Positions 53,329 to 61,159 of a DNA stretch of 64,000 bases are shown piece after piece (the first letter of the stretch is position 1; each line of letters starts with the position of its first letter). A model generated the notes under the pieces. It was not told the origin of the DNA and did not search any database. It saw only the letters and a program-made list of their open reading frames with translations. Where the stretch lies: positions 61,435 through 125,434 of the forward strand of contig JBGAWP010000003.1 in NCBI GenBank assembly GCA_044227505.1. The letters are read 5' to 3'. This stretch comes from UBA7236 sp044227505 (GTDB taxonomy: Bacteria; Bacteroidota; Bacteroidia; Chitinophagales; BACL12). The translations under genes were made by a program, and so were the position numbers.

Positions 53329-53952
53329 TCAATAAGCACAATCTGCTTTGTATAGGATCATATAATCAACAATTGCCTGAATGGCAGCGGTTTTCATATC
53401 TCTTTTTAGTGATCCATCCTGAATTACTGCACTTGTGAGTGTCCACACCCTGCAAAAATCAGTGTCCATAGCCTTTTGCGCTTTTGCCATAGCGAGGATT
53501 AAATTAATGGTATAACTGGTCTTCTTTTTTGCAACGGCCATTTCGAGAATGTTAATTGCTTCATCCACCACAAAATAATCATCCATTGCAATTAGATACC
53601 CCAAACACATTAATTCATCTGCACTCAGGTCACTTAAATTGAGTTTTTCAGTAGTTGTGGAATGTGCTTTTGCGAGATATTCTTTGAATTTATCTGCGTT
53701 GCTGTTTCCATCATAATTCCAGCCAATTGCATTTATTACAGCAGCTTTTGCATCAATTGGATTTTCTTTGTTCAATAGAAATGCGGCAACCTCATCATTC
53801 ATCTCCCTGGCAATTTCCGCCTTCGAAACAATATCATAATCATAATATGCTGAAGCAAAATAAGTGGATGTTAAGGGTGAATCAGCCTTTGCAACAGAGA
53901 TAAAAAGGCATAGGATTATTACCAGAAAATTTTTGTTGATGTGCATGATCAT
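53329..53952 (-). CDS. Secreted protein of unknown function, 207 aa
   Basis: A signal peptide (NKNFLVIILCLFISVAKA) precedes an all-helical mature domain rich in Ala (SKAEIAREMNDEVAAFLLNK, YLIAMDDYFVVDEAINILEM, LILAMAKAQKAMD). The helical pairs look like TPR/Sel1-type solenoid but no consensus repeat is clear. It overlaps the upstream membrane-protein gene by 4 nt and is probably co-translated with it. Confidence 0.7.
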   Translation of the reverse strand: MIMHINKNFLVIILCLFISVAKADSPLTSTYFASAYYDYDIVSKAEIAREMNDEVAAFLLNKENPIDAKAAVINAIGWNYDGNSNADKFKEYLAKAHSTTTEKLNLSDLSADELMCLGYLIAMDDYFVVDEAINILEMAVAKKKTSYTINLILAMAKAQKAMDTDFCRVWTLTSAVIQDGSLKRDMKTAAIQAIVDYMILYKADCAY

Positions 53953-54575
53953 TTATTTGTTAATTGAATTAATTCAGGATGTTGATATAGATAATATATA
54001 ATGGGTATGGTGATCAATAACGCAATTATTAAAGGAATCGTTATTTTTCGTTTATCAAACTTTACTCCTTTTCCAATCAGTTGATTCCACAACAATTCCG
54101 ATAAGATCAAAGCACCAGCAATACGTATCAAAATAGCGGCAAAACTACCCGGAGGCAGAATATAATAAGAGAGATAACCGGCAAAGGCAGTAAATACCAG
54201 GGAAAAAAGAATCACCTGCCAAACAGCTTTTTTATTCACTTTCCAGACATTCATCGCCAACATAACTCCACCAAACAGGGGTGAAAAAAAGATCGTAAAG
54301 GCAAGAATTGCTGTTTGCGAGTAAAGCAACGGCAAAACAACTTTTTCCTCTTCCGGTTCGGCATTAATTATTACAGCTTCTTCCACCTTCATTCTCGCAG
54401 CTATTGTAGAACGCAATGCTTCAGCACCGGGGAAAAATAGTTTTCTTTTTTCGCATTCATCTAAAACCGCCAGGATCATTTCATCCAAATACATGGCCTC
54501 ATTGGCCTTGAGCGCTGTTAGGAGGTCTTCATCAGGCATTCTTGCTACCACCAATTTGTAACTATTTTCCGACAT
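53949..54575 (-). CDS. Membrane protein with soluble N-terminal domain, 208 aa
   Basis: The first 70 residues are soluble and helical (YKLVVARMPDEDLLTALKAN, LAVLDECEKRKLFFPG), followed by five to six transmembrane helices from about residue 85. I do not recognise a named family. The ATGA overlap with the secreted helical protein downstream suggests that the two work together at the envelope. Divergent from the gene at 54615. Confidence 0.7.
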   Translation of the reverse strand: MSENSYKLVVARMPDEDLLTALKANEAMYLDEMILAVLDECEKRKLFFPGAEALRSTIAARMKVEEAVIINAEPEEEKVVLPLLYSQTAILAFTIFFSPLFGGVMLAMNVWKVNKKAVWQVILFSLVFTAFAGYLSYYILPPGSFAAILIRIAGALILSELLWNQLIGKGVKFDKRKITIPLIIALLITIPIIYYLYQHPELIQLTNK

Positions 54576-54589
54576 ACCTGCTTAATTTA

Positions 54590-54597
54590 TATTTTTG
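54590..54597 (+). promoter_or_regulatory. -7 element TATTTTTG
   Basis: Exact consensus 17 nt before ATG 54615, in the 39-bp divergent gap. Confidence 0.6.
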
Positions 54598-54614
54598 CAC
54601 GATCAATTATTATT

Positions 54615-55478
54615 ATGAATGTAAAGTTACCGCTAATTCTTTGCTTTTTATACTGCTCTGCGCTTTCGGCGCAATCAAAATACAATACGACCGGTCGTTT
54701 TACCTTTTCGGGTACTTTGAGCATCCCGGATAAATATGAATGCGGTCCGGGACAATTAACGAAAGATGGCAGTCATTTTATTTTAGGACTTACCGAAGGA
54801 GATTTTGAAAATGTGTTCGACCTGCTGTCCAATATTTACCTGTATAACCTGAATACGGCCCCGGGAACCGTGGATATAAAAAGTTTTGGACTTCCTGCGG
54901 CCGTGGATTCCATTCGGTATTTTCAGTGCAGTGCTTCAGAAAATGAAGAAACGTTGGTTTATGTGGTGAATGAAATGGGTGGGTGGAATGATAATGACCT
55001 GGGTTTAGCAACAAAGAAACCGGATGGCACTTATACTAAAACAAGAATGCTGGATGAAATCAACGATCCGGGTGTAAGTGATGCCTATCCCTGGGTATCT
55101 GCGGATGGAAAAAGATTGTTCTATTGTCGCGATTTTAAATTGTATTTTACGGAAATAAAGGAACCCGATAATAAATTTAATACTCCGGTATTAGTGGATT
55201 TTGAAGGTGATGTTCAGCTTGAAATAGTATCCTGTTGGCTCACTCCTGATGAGAAGAATATGTTTATTATTGCCAATAATCAGATCTACAGATCAAGCCG
55301 AAAATCAAGATCAGATCAATTCTCCTTACCTGAATTGTTTACAAATGAATTTAAAGAATTCTATTTTATTGCCGGATTGAGTTTCACCTCCGATAAAAAA
55401 ACAATGTATATTTATTATTCGGATGAAGAAACGCAACAAATATTAATTTACAAATTAAAAGAAGGCAAAGCCTGGTAA
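54615..55478 (+). CDS. Exported PD40/TolB-like propeller protein
   Basis: A 287-aa protein with signal peptide (LILCFLYCSALSAQ). Repeats such as GQLTKDGSHFILGLTE, DAYPWVSADGKRLFYCRDFK, WLTPDEKNMFIIANNQIYRS and SFTSDKKTMYIYYSD are WD40-like PD40 blades. Probably periplasmic or surface-located. Its TAA stop overlaps by 1 nt the probable ATA start of the lipoprotein gene downstream (TAATA). Confidence 0.78.
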   Translation: MNVKLPLILCFLYCSALSAQSKYNTTGRFTFSGTLSIPDKYECGPGQLTKDGSHFILGLTEGDFENVFDLLSNIYLYNLNTAPGTVDIKSFGLPAAVDSIRYFQCSASENEETLVYVVNEMGGWNDNDLGLATKKPDGTYTKTRMLDEINDPGVSDAYPWVSADGKRLFYCRDFKLYFTEIKEPDNKFNTPVLVDFEGDVQLEIVSCWLTPDEKNMFIIANNQIYRSSRKSRSDQFSLPELFTNEFKEFYFIAGLSFTSDKKTMYIYYSDEETQQILIYKLKEGKAW

Positions 55479-56014
55479 TACGACTTCTGAAATATTATTT
55501 CTTAATTGTACTATTTTCTGCATGTTATTCAGGAGACGAGGAACCCGATTACAGCAATTTTAACCACATCGTTAAAAAAGGTTCGTTCGAAATTTACATT
55601 CCCAAATATCTGCATCAGGATAAAAAAATAAATCCCAAAGCAACCATTGCTTATGCCGATTCTGCTAATAACACCATTTTTATGGTGATAAAGGATAAAA
55701 TTCCCGATACGGAAAAAGACAGCATCACCATAGAGCTGGAAAATTATTTCAACTTTGCCGAACTGGCCATTTTTAATACGCTCACCGATGCCAAAGAATC
55801 GAACAGAGAAAATATCACCATAAATCTGAATGATGCAATTACTGCAAATATTGAAGGCAAATATGGGGGTGAGAAGGTATATTATTGCCTGACAGTAATA
55901 AAGACGGAGGATCATTTTTACCAATTAATTGGTTGGACGCTCTACAAATTGAAAGATACCAATGGCAAGGATATTTTTGATGCAGCACTATCCTTTGCCG
56001 AATTGGGTTCGTGA
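55478..56014 (+). CDS. Lipoprotein gene with a non-canonical (ATA or CTG) start
   Basis: The open frame runs from a stop at 55424 to TGA 56014. It has no ATG, GTG or TTG before ATG 55682, which would cut off a clear N-terminus. Read from ATA 55478 it gives RLLKYYFLIVLFSACYSGDE, a textbook lipoprotein signal with Cys16, and a 178-aa protein. ATA overlaps the previous TAA as TAATA, exactly where a coupled TAATG start would be; CTG 55487 is the alternative. The mature domain (GSFEIYIPKYLHQD, FMVIKDKIPD, YYCLTVIKTEDHFYQLIGWT) resembles small stress-type or PsbP-like folds but is unassigned. The stop codon lies in a GTGAGGC repeat. Confidence 0.72.
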   Translation: MRLLKYYFLIVLFSACYSGDEEPDYSNFNHIVKKGSFEIYIPKYLHQDKKINPKATIAYADSANNTIFMVIKDKIPDTEKDSITIELENYFNFAELAIFNTLTDAKESNRENITINLNDAITANIEGKYGGEKVYYCLTVIKTEDHFYQLIGWTLYKLKDTNGKDIFDAALSFAELGS

Positions 56015-56187
56015 GGCGTGAAGCGTGAGGCGTGAGTCCGACCAACCACTACGCCGTGGTTGTGTGTTTTCACCAACCACAGTCGGGCAAAATTAAATTA
56101 TCAAGTAGAAAATGAATTGCCCTCATTCGCTATGTTACGACGAATAAATGTGTCGTGAGGCGTACAGCGTGAGGCGTGAGTCCGACC
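56010..56187. repeat. 34-bp direct repeats (GTGAGGC type) flanking 110 bp
   Basis: The sequence CGTGAGGCGTGAAGCGTGAG and its continuation to GTCCGACC at 56010-56043 recurs at 56154-56187 with two substitutions. Each copy is itself built from GTGAGGC/GTGAAGC heptamers. Between them lies a hairpin CAACCAC/GTGGTTG (56043-56062) and no ORF. The first repeat supplies the stop codon of the upstream lipoprotein gene. The second ends 9 nt before a -7 element. Confidence 0.85.
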
Positions 56188-56196
56188 TTCAATCCC

Positions 56197-56204
56197 TATC
56201 TTTG
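56197..56204 (+). promoter_or_regulatory. -7 element TATCTTTG
   Basis: Exact consensus ending 9 nt before ATG 56214 and 15 nt before ATG 56220. Confidence 0.6.
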
Positions 56205-56219
56205 TAAAAATTGATGGAA

Positions 56220-56942
56220 ATGAAGAGATATTTAAATGTTGCGATGTTATTTTTTGTTGTATCGATATTTAATGCCTGTAAGGAAAAACAAAAGGAGGTC
56301 ATACAAAATACCAAACCACTTTTTTACGGAAAAATTGTTTATTCCTCCACCTTTGAGTCACCAGATACAGTATTTAAATTAAATATGGAAGCAATTAGTC
56401 CTTATAAAATTGAAGTATATATCGACGAAAATAATTTCCGTATGATAGAATATGGAGGGCTTTCTCACAGCAATTTAATTCTCGATAAATCAATTAAGGC
56501 TGCCTGGCAATTGGATACGATAAAAAAACTCGCTTATCGGGGTGAATATTCCGATCTGGGTGACCCGACTGCTGAATTACGGGATCTCATGCCGGATCAT
56601 TTCAAACCTATTGTAGAGTCAACAAATGAAAAAGAAACCATATTAGGGCACCCTTGTACAAAATATAAAATTCTGCGCTCAGGATTTATTCCGGCAGATA
56701 ATGAGGCATTTATCTGGGTGGCTGATGATTTCCGCATTCCGGCATCGCGCTATGATATTCAAACGGAAATAAATCACGCAGCAGTTCCGGCTCCCTTAAT
56801 TTTGGGTTATGAGGACGGGGCAATCATGCGCCTGACGGTAAAAACAAAATCGTATACACGCAGTTTCGAGATAACGGAATTACAAAAAGATCTTTTCCCA
56901 ACCGGTATTTTTGAAATTCCGGAAGATTATCAGAAAAAATAA
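56220..56942 (+). CDS. Lipoprotein, 240 aa, DUF4412/GLPGLI-like
   Basis: From ATG 56220 the N-terminus KRYLNVAMLFFVVSIFNAC is a lipoprotein signal; ATG 56214 is a possible alternative. The beta-rich mature part (GKIVYSSTFESP, EVYIDENNFRMIEYGG, LDKSIKAAWQLDT, TILGHPCTKYKI, FIWVADDFRIP) follows the DUF4412/GLPGLI pattern of outer-envelope lipoproteins. The role is unknown. A propeller-protein gene follows after 4 nt. Confidence 0.75.
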   Translation: MKRYLNVAMLFFVVSIFNACKEKQKEVIQNTKPLFYGKIVYSSTFESPDTVFKLNMEAISPYKIEVYIDENNFRMIEYGGLSHSNLILDKSIKAAWQLDTIKKLAYRGEYSDLGDPTAELRDLMPDHFKPIVESTNEKETILGHPCTKYKILRSGFIPADNEAFIWVADDFRIPASRYDIQTEINHAAVPAPLILGYEDGAIMRLTVKTKSYTRSFEITELQKDLFPTGIFEIPEDYQKK

Positions 56943-56946
56943 ATGT

Positions 56947-57984
56947 ATGAAACCTTATTTCTTATTGTATTTATTAATTTTTTATTCTGCATGTGTTTTA
57001 TCGCAGAATACTTATACTGTTGAAATAATGCATAAAGATGTAAATACAAGTTTAAGAGGATTAAGTGTTGTAAATGATTCTGTTATATGGACAAGCGGTA
57101 GTAATGGTTATGTGGGAAGATCGGTTGATGCAGGAAAAACATGGGATTTCAAACAGATACATCCTTACGACAGTGCTGAATTCAGAGATATTGAAGCGTT
57201 TGATGCCAATACTGCTGTGGTAATGAGCAGTGTACAACCTGCATGCATTTTAAAAACAGTGGATGGAGGAAAAACATGGAAAGAAGTTTTTAGAAATGAT
57301 GATCCTGCTATTTTTTTAGATGCATTTGATTTTGAAGGAAATAAAGGAATTTGTTTAGGCGATCCAATCAATAATTGGTTTTATTTATTAACAACAAAAA
57401 ATAGGGGTGATAGCTGGAAAGAAATTAAAAATAAAAATAATGTTGCACCGGATAGTACATATGCCTTTGCTGCGAGTGGGTCAACAATTCAACTTTTGGA
57501 AAAGCGCATAGTTTTCTTTGCTACGGGTGGTAAATTTTCTATGATTTACAGGTCTGAGAATTTTGGTAAAAAGTGGAGCTCCATGAATACTGCAATGCAT
57601 TCCGGTAATCAATCAGAGGGAATATTTTCAATTGATTTTCGCTCTTCCTATTATGGTTATATTGGAGGTGGAGATTATATGAATCCTGATATAGATAGCG
57701 CAAATTTTTATTTAGCAGAATTCCAATTTTCAAATTCGCTGCGATGGGACCCTCCATTTTTAAATCCATCGGGATATATCTCCTGTATAAAAATATTACC
57801 GAATCCCTCAGAAATAATCATGTGTGGAACCGGTGGTGTAGATGTACATTATGTTTTTACAAAAGAAACAAAAAATATTAGCAAGGAGGGTTTTAATGTG
57901 ATTGGACGTACTTTAACCAACTATGGCAAAACTGTATTTCTGGCAGGGAATAATGGGAAGATCGGAAAATTAATTATAAAATGA
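56947..57984 (+). CDS. Exported Ycf48-like beta-propeller protein
   Basis: From ATG 56947 the product is 345 aa with a signal peptide (FLLYLLIFYSACVLSQ). Blades carry the BNR/Ycf48 pattern SxDxGKTW: SVDAGKTWDF, TVDGGKTWKEV, NRGDSWKEI and ENFGKKWSSM. The family includes photosystem II assembly factor homologues and exported propellers of unknown role in heterotrophs. It lies 4 nt after the lipoprotein gene, so the two form an operon. No terminator follows before the convergent gene that ends at 57985. Confidence 0.82.
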   Translation: MKPYFLLYLLIFYSACVLSQNTYTVEIMHKDVNTSLRGLSVVNDSVIWTSGSNGYVGRSVDAGKTWDFKQIHPYDSAEFRDIEAFDANTAVVMSSVQPACILKTVDGGKTWKEVFRNDDPAIFLDAFDFEGNKGICLGDPINNWFYLLTTKNRGDSWKEIKNKNNVAPDSTYAFAASGSTIQLLEKRIVFFATGGKFSMIYRSENFGKKWSSMNTAMHSGNQSEGIFSIDFRSSYYGYIGGGDYMNPDIDSANFYLAEFQFSNSLRWDPPFLNPSGYISCIKILPNPSEIIMCGTGGVDVHYVFTKETKNISKEGFNVIGRTLTNYGKTVFLAGNNGKIGKLIIK

Positions 57985-58323
57985 TCATCTCGGCCAAATG
58001 ATCTCCTCAAAAACCAGGTCACCCGGATCTATGGAACAATCTAAAGAGGGTGATGGCCCCCAACCGGCATTGGTATTACAAACCTTTGTTCCAGCCTCAT
58101 CAAAATAATCGTATCCATAATCATTCATACAATTATCGATAAACTTGTAGTATTTGATTCCGGATGCATTGTATCTTTCCACCTGGAGGCAATCATCATC
58201 CCATGGGTAATCGGCAATCAATTTTTCAATGGATTTTGGCGTTCCGGCAGGCAGATCGTAGGTATTGCAGGAAACTACAATAACACAAAGCGCTAAAAAA
58301 TTAAATATATACCGCAAACGCAT
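57985..58323 (-). CDS. Small lipoprotein, 112 aa
   Basis: From ATG 58323 the signal RLRYIFNFLALCVIVVSC gives a lipobox (VVSC). The mature domain of about 90 residues has three further Cys (DDDCLQVE, DNCMNDYG, SLDCSID) and the pattern YPWDDDCLQVERYNASGIKY, FDEAGTKVCNT. I do not recognise the family. The longer frame to 58365 would add a polar leader and is rejected. Stop codon abuts that of the upstream convergent gene. Confidence 0.72.
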   Translation of the reverse strand: MRLRYIFNFLALCVIVVSCNTYDLPAGTPKSIEKLIADYPWDDDCLQVERYNASGIKYYKFIDNCMNDYGYDYFDEAGTKVCNTNAGWGPSPSLDCSIDPGDLVFEEIIWPR

Positions 58324-58423
58324 ATCAGGTGAAATTGGTGATGTTAAGGTAACGTTTTTTCGCAAAAAATAATCTGTCTTTGATCAAAAATGACAATACT
58401 TAAGCAAAAAACGCGCCTGATTT

Positions 58424-59206
58424 TCAAGATTTCATTGCTTTTGCCCGCATTTTCTCGCTCAATTCTTTCCCCAGATACTTGTCGATCCACCCGTGAATAA
58501 TGTATAATAAAGGAGTCAGAATTATGGCTGCAAGCACTTTGTAACAATAGTTTACCGTTGCAACAGCAAAAAACAAACTCATACTCCATTGCTGTGGTCC
58601 AATTACAAAAGCGATATATAATACAATAAGACTGTCAAATATCTGGGATATCACAGTAGAACCCGTAGCACGCATCCAGATGTTTTTCTCACCGGTCATA
58701 AATTTTATGCGGTGAAAAATAGTAACATCCACGAGTTGACTAACAAAGAAAGCAGTGATGGATCCAGCGATGATCCACATACCCTGTCCGAATATTGCGC
58801 TGTATGCTTTTTGCATATCCGGCACACCTGCATCCACGTAACTCGCCGGCCAAAAACCTGCAGGTGCAAGATTAATTGCGATATAAACAATGCCAAATGC
58901 ATATAAAATGAATATTATAGCAATAAAACTCAACCTTTTCACCCCTTTTGTGCCAAAATATTCATTAATAATATCCGTCATAATAAATACAATTGGCCAT
59001 AAAATAACACCAACGGTAAAATTGAGGGAACCCTGTTCGCCGAATAAATTCCAGTTAAAAGGTTTCCATCCTAAACTATCTTCCAGTGCAAATATTTTCA
59101 CTCCGATAAATTCTGCTATTAATGCATTAGTGACAAAAAATACACCCAGAATTAATAATAACATCGCCGGTTTGTTGGCAAAGGGATTGTGGTGATGATC
59201 TTCCAT
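58424..59206 (-). CDS. yhhQ: Queuosine precursor transporter (YhhQ/VUT family)
   Basis: A 260-aa inner-membrane protein with six to seven helices. Family motifs are VIFIMTDIINEYFGTKGVKR, SQLVDVTIFHRIKFMTGE, MRATGSTVISQIFDSLIVLY and VATVNYCYKVLAAIILTPLL. YhhQ takes up preQ0/preQ1 for tRNA queuosine synthesis. No preQ1 riboswitch is visible upstream, where the gene instead follows a methyltransferase-like gene by 11 nt. The symbol follows the family; the exact substrate is inferred. Confidence 0.92.
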   Translation of the reverse strand: MEDHHHNPFANKPAMLLLILGVFFVTNALIAEFIGVKIFALEDSLGWKPFNWNLFGEQGSLNFTVGVILWPIVFIMTDIINEYFGTKGVKRLSFIAIIFILYAFGIVYIAINLAPAGFWPASYVDAGVPDMQKAYSAIFGQGMWIIAGSITAFFVSQLVDVTIFHRIKFMTGEKNIWMRATGSTVISQIFDSLIVLYIAFVIGPQQWSMSLFFAVATVNYCYKVLAAIILTPLLYIIHGWIDKYLGKELSEKMRAKAMKS

Positions 59207-59217
59207 ATAATTGTGGT

Positions 59218-59673
59218 TTAAATGAATGGAAAAAATTTATTTGTTTTCGATTTGTAAACAGGATAATCAGGGAAATGTTCCGTCAGCTTTTTTTCTTCAT
59301 AGTTCGATTTAATTTCAAACAATAAAAGTATCATTAAAGCGATCATTAATTGATCAAAATTATATTCTACCATTGCATATCCCAATGCTATTAAAAAAAT
59401 TCCGGTGTATATCGGATGTCTCATGTATTTAAATACGCCTGTTGTGATCAGTGTTGCATTTTTAACTGGAGTTGGAAGCATGGTCAGGTTTTTATTTAAT
59501 TGTAAAAATGCTGCCATCACTAAAAATAATCCTCCTATTGCCAGTGGAATTCCAAGATACAGCCAGATGCCGGGTAAAATTGGTCCAACAGGCTCCGGAT
59601 GCCACCAATAGCCTATAAATAAAAGGATCTGGATGCCTACAAACAGGTAATCTGCGGTCTTTTTTTGTTTCAT
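59218..59673 (-). CDS. Isoprenylcysteine methyltransferase-like membrane protein
   Basis: A 151-aa protein with four to five membrane helices. The C-terminal RHPIYTGIFLIALGYAM and FEIKSNYEEKKLTEHFPDYPVYKSKT are the conserved end of the ICMT/PEMT (NnrU-like) superfamily, with the Arg-His-Pro and Glu-Glu residues that bind S-adenosylmethionine. Substrates of bacterial members are mostly unknown. It is first in a two-gene unit with yhhQ. Confidence 0.85.
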   Translation of the reverse strand: MKQKKTADYLFVGIQILLFIGYWWHPEPVGPILPGIWLYLGIPLAIGGLFLVMAAFLQLNKNLTMLPTPVKNATLITTGVFKYMRHPIYTGIFLIALGYAMVEYNFDQLMIALMILLLFEIKSNYEEKKLTEHFPDYPVYKSKTNKFFPFI

Positions 59674-59745
59674 ATGCTTTGAGACACAACTTTACGGATT
59701 TTTATTGGTAATTTAGTATTAGAAACCCACTTAAGCATACATACT

Positions 59746-60384
59746 ATGAAAAAAACAACAGTTCTTCCCGTTGTTTTGCTTTTATTAATTTGTGGTTGCA
59801 CTACTGCAAAACATCTAAATTTTACCCAGGAAAAAACAATTCAAACTTCTGCAGTTATTCAGACAATTCCTGTGGACGATCAAAAAAAGGATTATCAACC
59901 ATCAGGGAAAATAATGTATTCTGACAACGAAATAATAACGGATAATTTAATGGTCTTAGCCAACCTTCAAAATTTCAGTTCCAGGGATACCAAATTTCAA
60001 CAAATTGAATCAAATTATATAAATGCAATCTGTTTAGAGGATACTACCAGGATAATTTCTGCAGAATTGGTCGAACTCCAGGAGGCCAACCAAAGCTACA
60101 CGCTTGGGCTGTTCTCATCTATAAGTTTAGTTGCAGGTTTGATATTCGCATTGGCAGGTATTGCAATATTTTCTGTAACATTTTTTCTGGCAGCTATAAT
60201 TCTCGGCATTTTGGGATTAAGAATGGGATTTATTGCTAAAAGAATATTAAAGGAGAATAGGAATGTATATTCCAATTCGAAAAAAGCAACTTGGGGAGTC
60301 ATTTTAAGTCTCCCTGTTTTTGCATGTATGATAGCTTTTTTTATTGCATTTATTTATTTAATGATCACCTATTCAGGATTCTAG
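59746..60384 (+). CDS. QPSG/DUF4190-like lipoprotein, paralogue 2
   Basis: A 212-aa protein with signal KKTTVLPVVLLLLICGCTTA (lipobox CGC). A polar middle region contains YQPSGKIMYSDNEII, and the C-terminal half holds two long hydrophobic stretches split by a basic loop (AKRILKENRNVYSNSKK). This is the same plan as the proteins at 617 and 60484. The second half, LVAGLIFALAGIAIF plus LAAIILGILGLRMGF, is like DUF4190. The function is unknown. A one-mismatch -7 box TAATTTAG lies at 59709-59716. Confidence 0.78.
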   Translation: MKKTTVLPVVLLLLICGCTTAKHLNFTQEKTIQTSAVIQTIPVDDQKKDYQPSGKIMYSDNEIITDNLMVLANLQNFSSRDTKFQQIESNYINAICLEDTTRIISAELVELQEANQSYTLGLFSSISLVAGLIFALAGIAIFSVTFFLAAIILGILGLRMGFIAKRILKENRNVYSNSKKATWGVILSLPVFACMIAFFIAFIYLMITYSGF

Positions 60385-60452
60385 AATTCAAAATTTCTGA
60401 AAATGCACCATTGCAACTTGAAATGCGCCCTCTTCAAGTCTCACAATAAGTT

Positions 60453-60460
60453 TATATTTG
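60453..60460 (+). promoter_or_regulatory. -7 element TATATTTG
   Basis: Exact TAnnTTTG match 23 nt before ATG 60484. The paralogous gene at 617 has its -7 element at the same 23-nt distance. Confidence 0.55.
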
Positions 60461-60483
60461 TTTTTTAAAGAATAATTGAAAAA

Positions 60484-61101
60484 ATGAAACTGCATTATTT
60501 TTATTTTTTACTGGTAATTTCTGCATTCATTGGCGGCAGTTGTAATTTTTCAGCCAAACTAACTTCTGAATCGAAGCCTTATAAGGAAACAATTTGTGAT
60601 CCAACAACTTTTGATTCTATGGATGATAATCCTACAGAATTTCAACCATCAGGCCTTTATCCCAATGCGGAAAGCTTGCAACTTTCCAATGAAATTGTAT
60701 TCTATAGTTCCACAGAAAATAGTATTGGCGAGTCAGTATTTACTGAAAACGACCTTATCATTTCTCCAAAACAGGAAATTTTACCTGATACGCTGCCTGC
60801 AGACGAATGGTTATCCCAATCTCAATTGGCCAGGGAAAGTAAAATTGCCGGCATTTGGGGTTTAGCCTTATTTATCATCGTTCCTTATTTATCAATAGTA
60901 TTTGGCATAATTGCCCTTTCAAAAGGACTTCGTGCAAAAAAAACGATAGCCAGAGCTCCTGAAAAATATATCAATGCAAATGATGCCGTGGCCGGTATTG
61001 TTATGGGATCTATTATAGTTGGACTTTTTGTACTGGGATTGATCGCCTTAACAATTTATATAATGGCTGCAAGTGGTATCATCAATTTGCCTGATTGGTA
61101 A
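60484..61101 (+). CDS. QPSG/DUF4190-like lipoprotein, paralogue 3
   Basis: A 205-aa protein with signal KLHYFYFLLVISAFIGGSC. A middle segment contains FQPSGLYPNAESLQLSNEIV. The C-terminal DUF4190-like part has two membrane segments (IWGLALFIIVPYLSIVFGII; GIVMGSIIVGLFVLGLIALT) around a basic loop (KGLRAKKTIARAPEKY). It sits 100 nt after paralogue 2 and has its own promoter, consistent with tandem duplication. The function is unknown. Confidence 0.78.
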   Translation: MKLHYFYFLLVISAFIGGSCNFSAKLTSESKPYKETICDPTTFDSMDDNPTEFQPSGLYPNAESLQLSNEIVFYSSTENSIGESVFTENDLIISPKQEILPDTLPADEWLSQSQLARESKIAGIWGLALFIIVPYLSIVFGIIALSKGLRAKKTIARAPEKYINANDAVAGIVMGSIIVGLFVLGLIALTIYIMAASGIINLPDW

Positions 61102-61128
61102 AACTAACCTTCCTCGCGTTTAATATTT

Positions 61129-61136
61129 TATCTTTG
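61129..61136 (+). promoter_or_regulatory. -7 element TATCTTTG for prfC
   Basis: Exact consensus 23 nt before the ATG of prfC at 61160. Confidence 0.6.
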
Positions 61137-61159
61137 CGCCCGCCTTTAGAGGTCAGAAT

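Noticed and set aside
53949..54575. Toxin-antitoxin or phage-type small operon with the overlapping gene at 53329
   Set aside because: The pair consists of a multi-span membrane protein and a secreted helical protein of about 207 aa, with no nuclease, kinase or DNA-binding motif.
58300..59300. preQ1 riboswitch expected near yhhQ
   Set aside because: No preQ1-type stem-loop with C-rich loop and downstream pseudoknot partner is visible; the gene is second in its operon.
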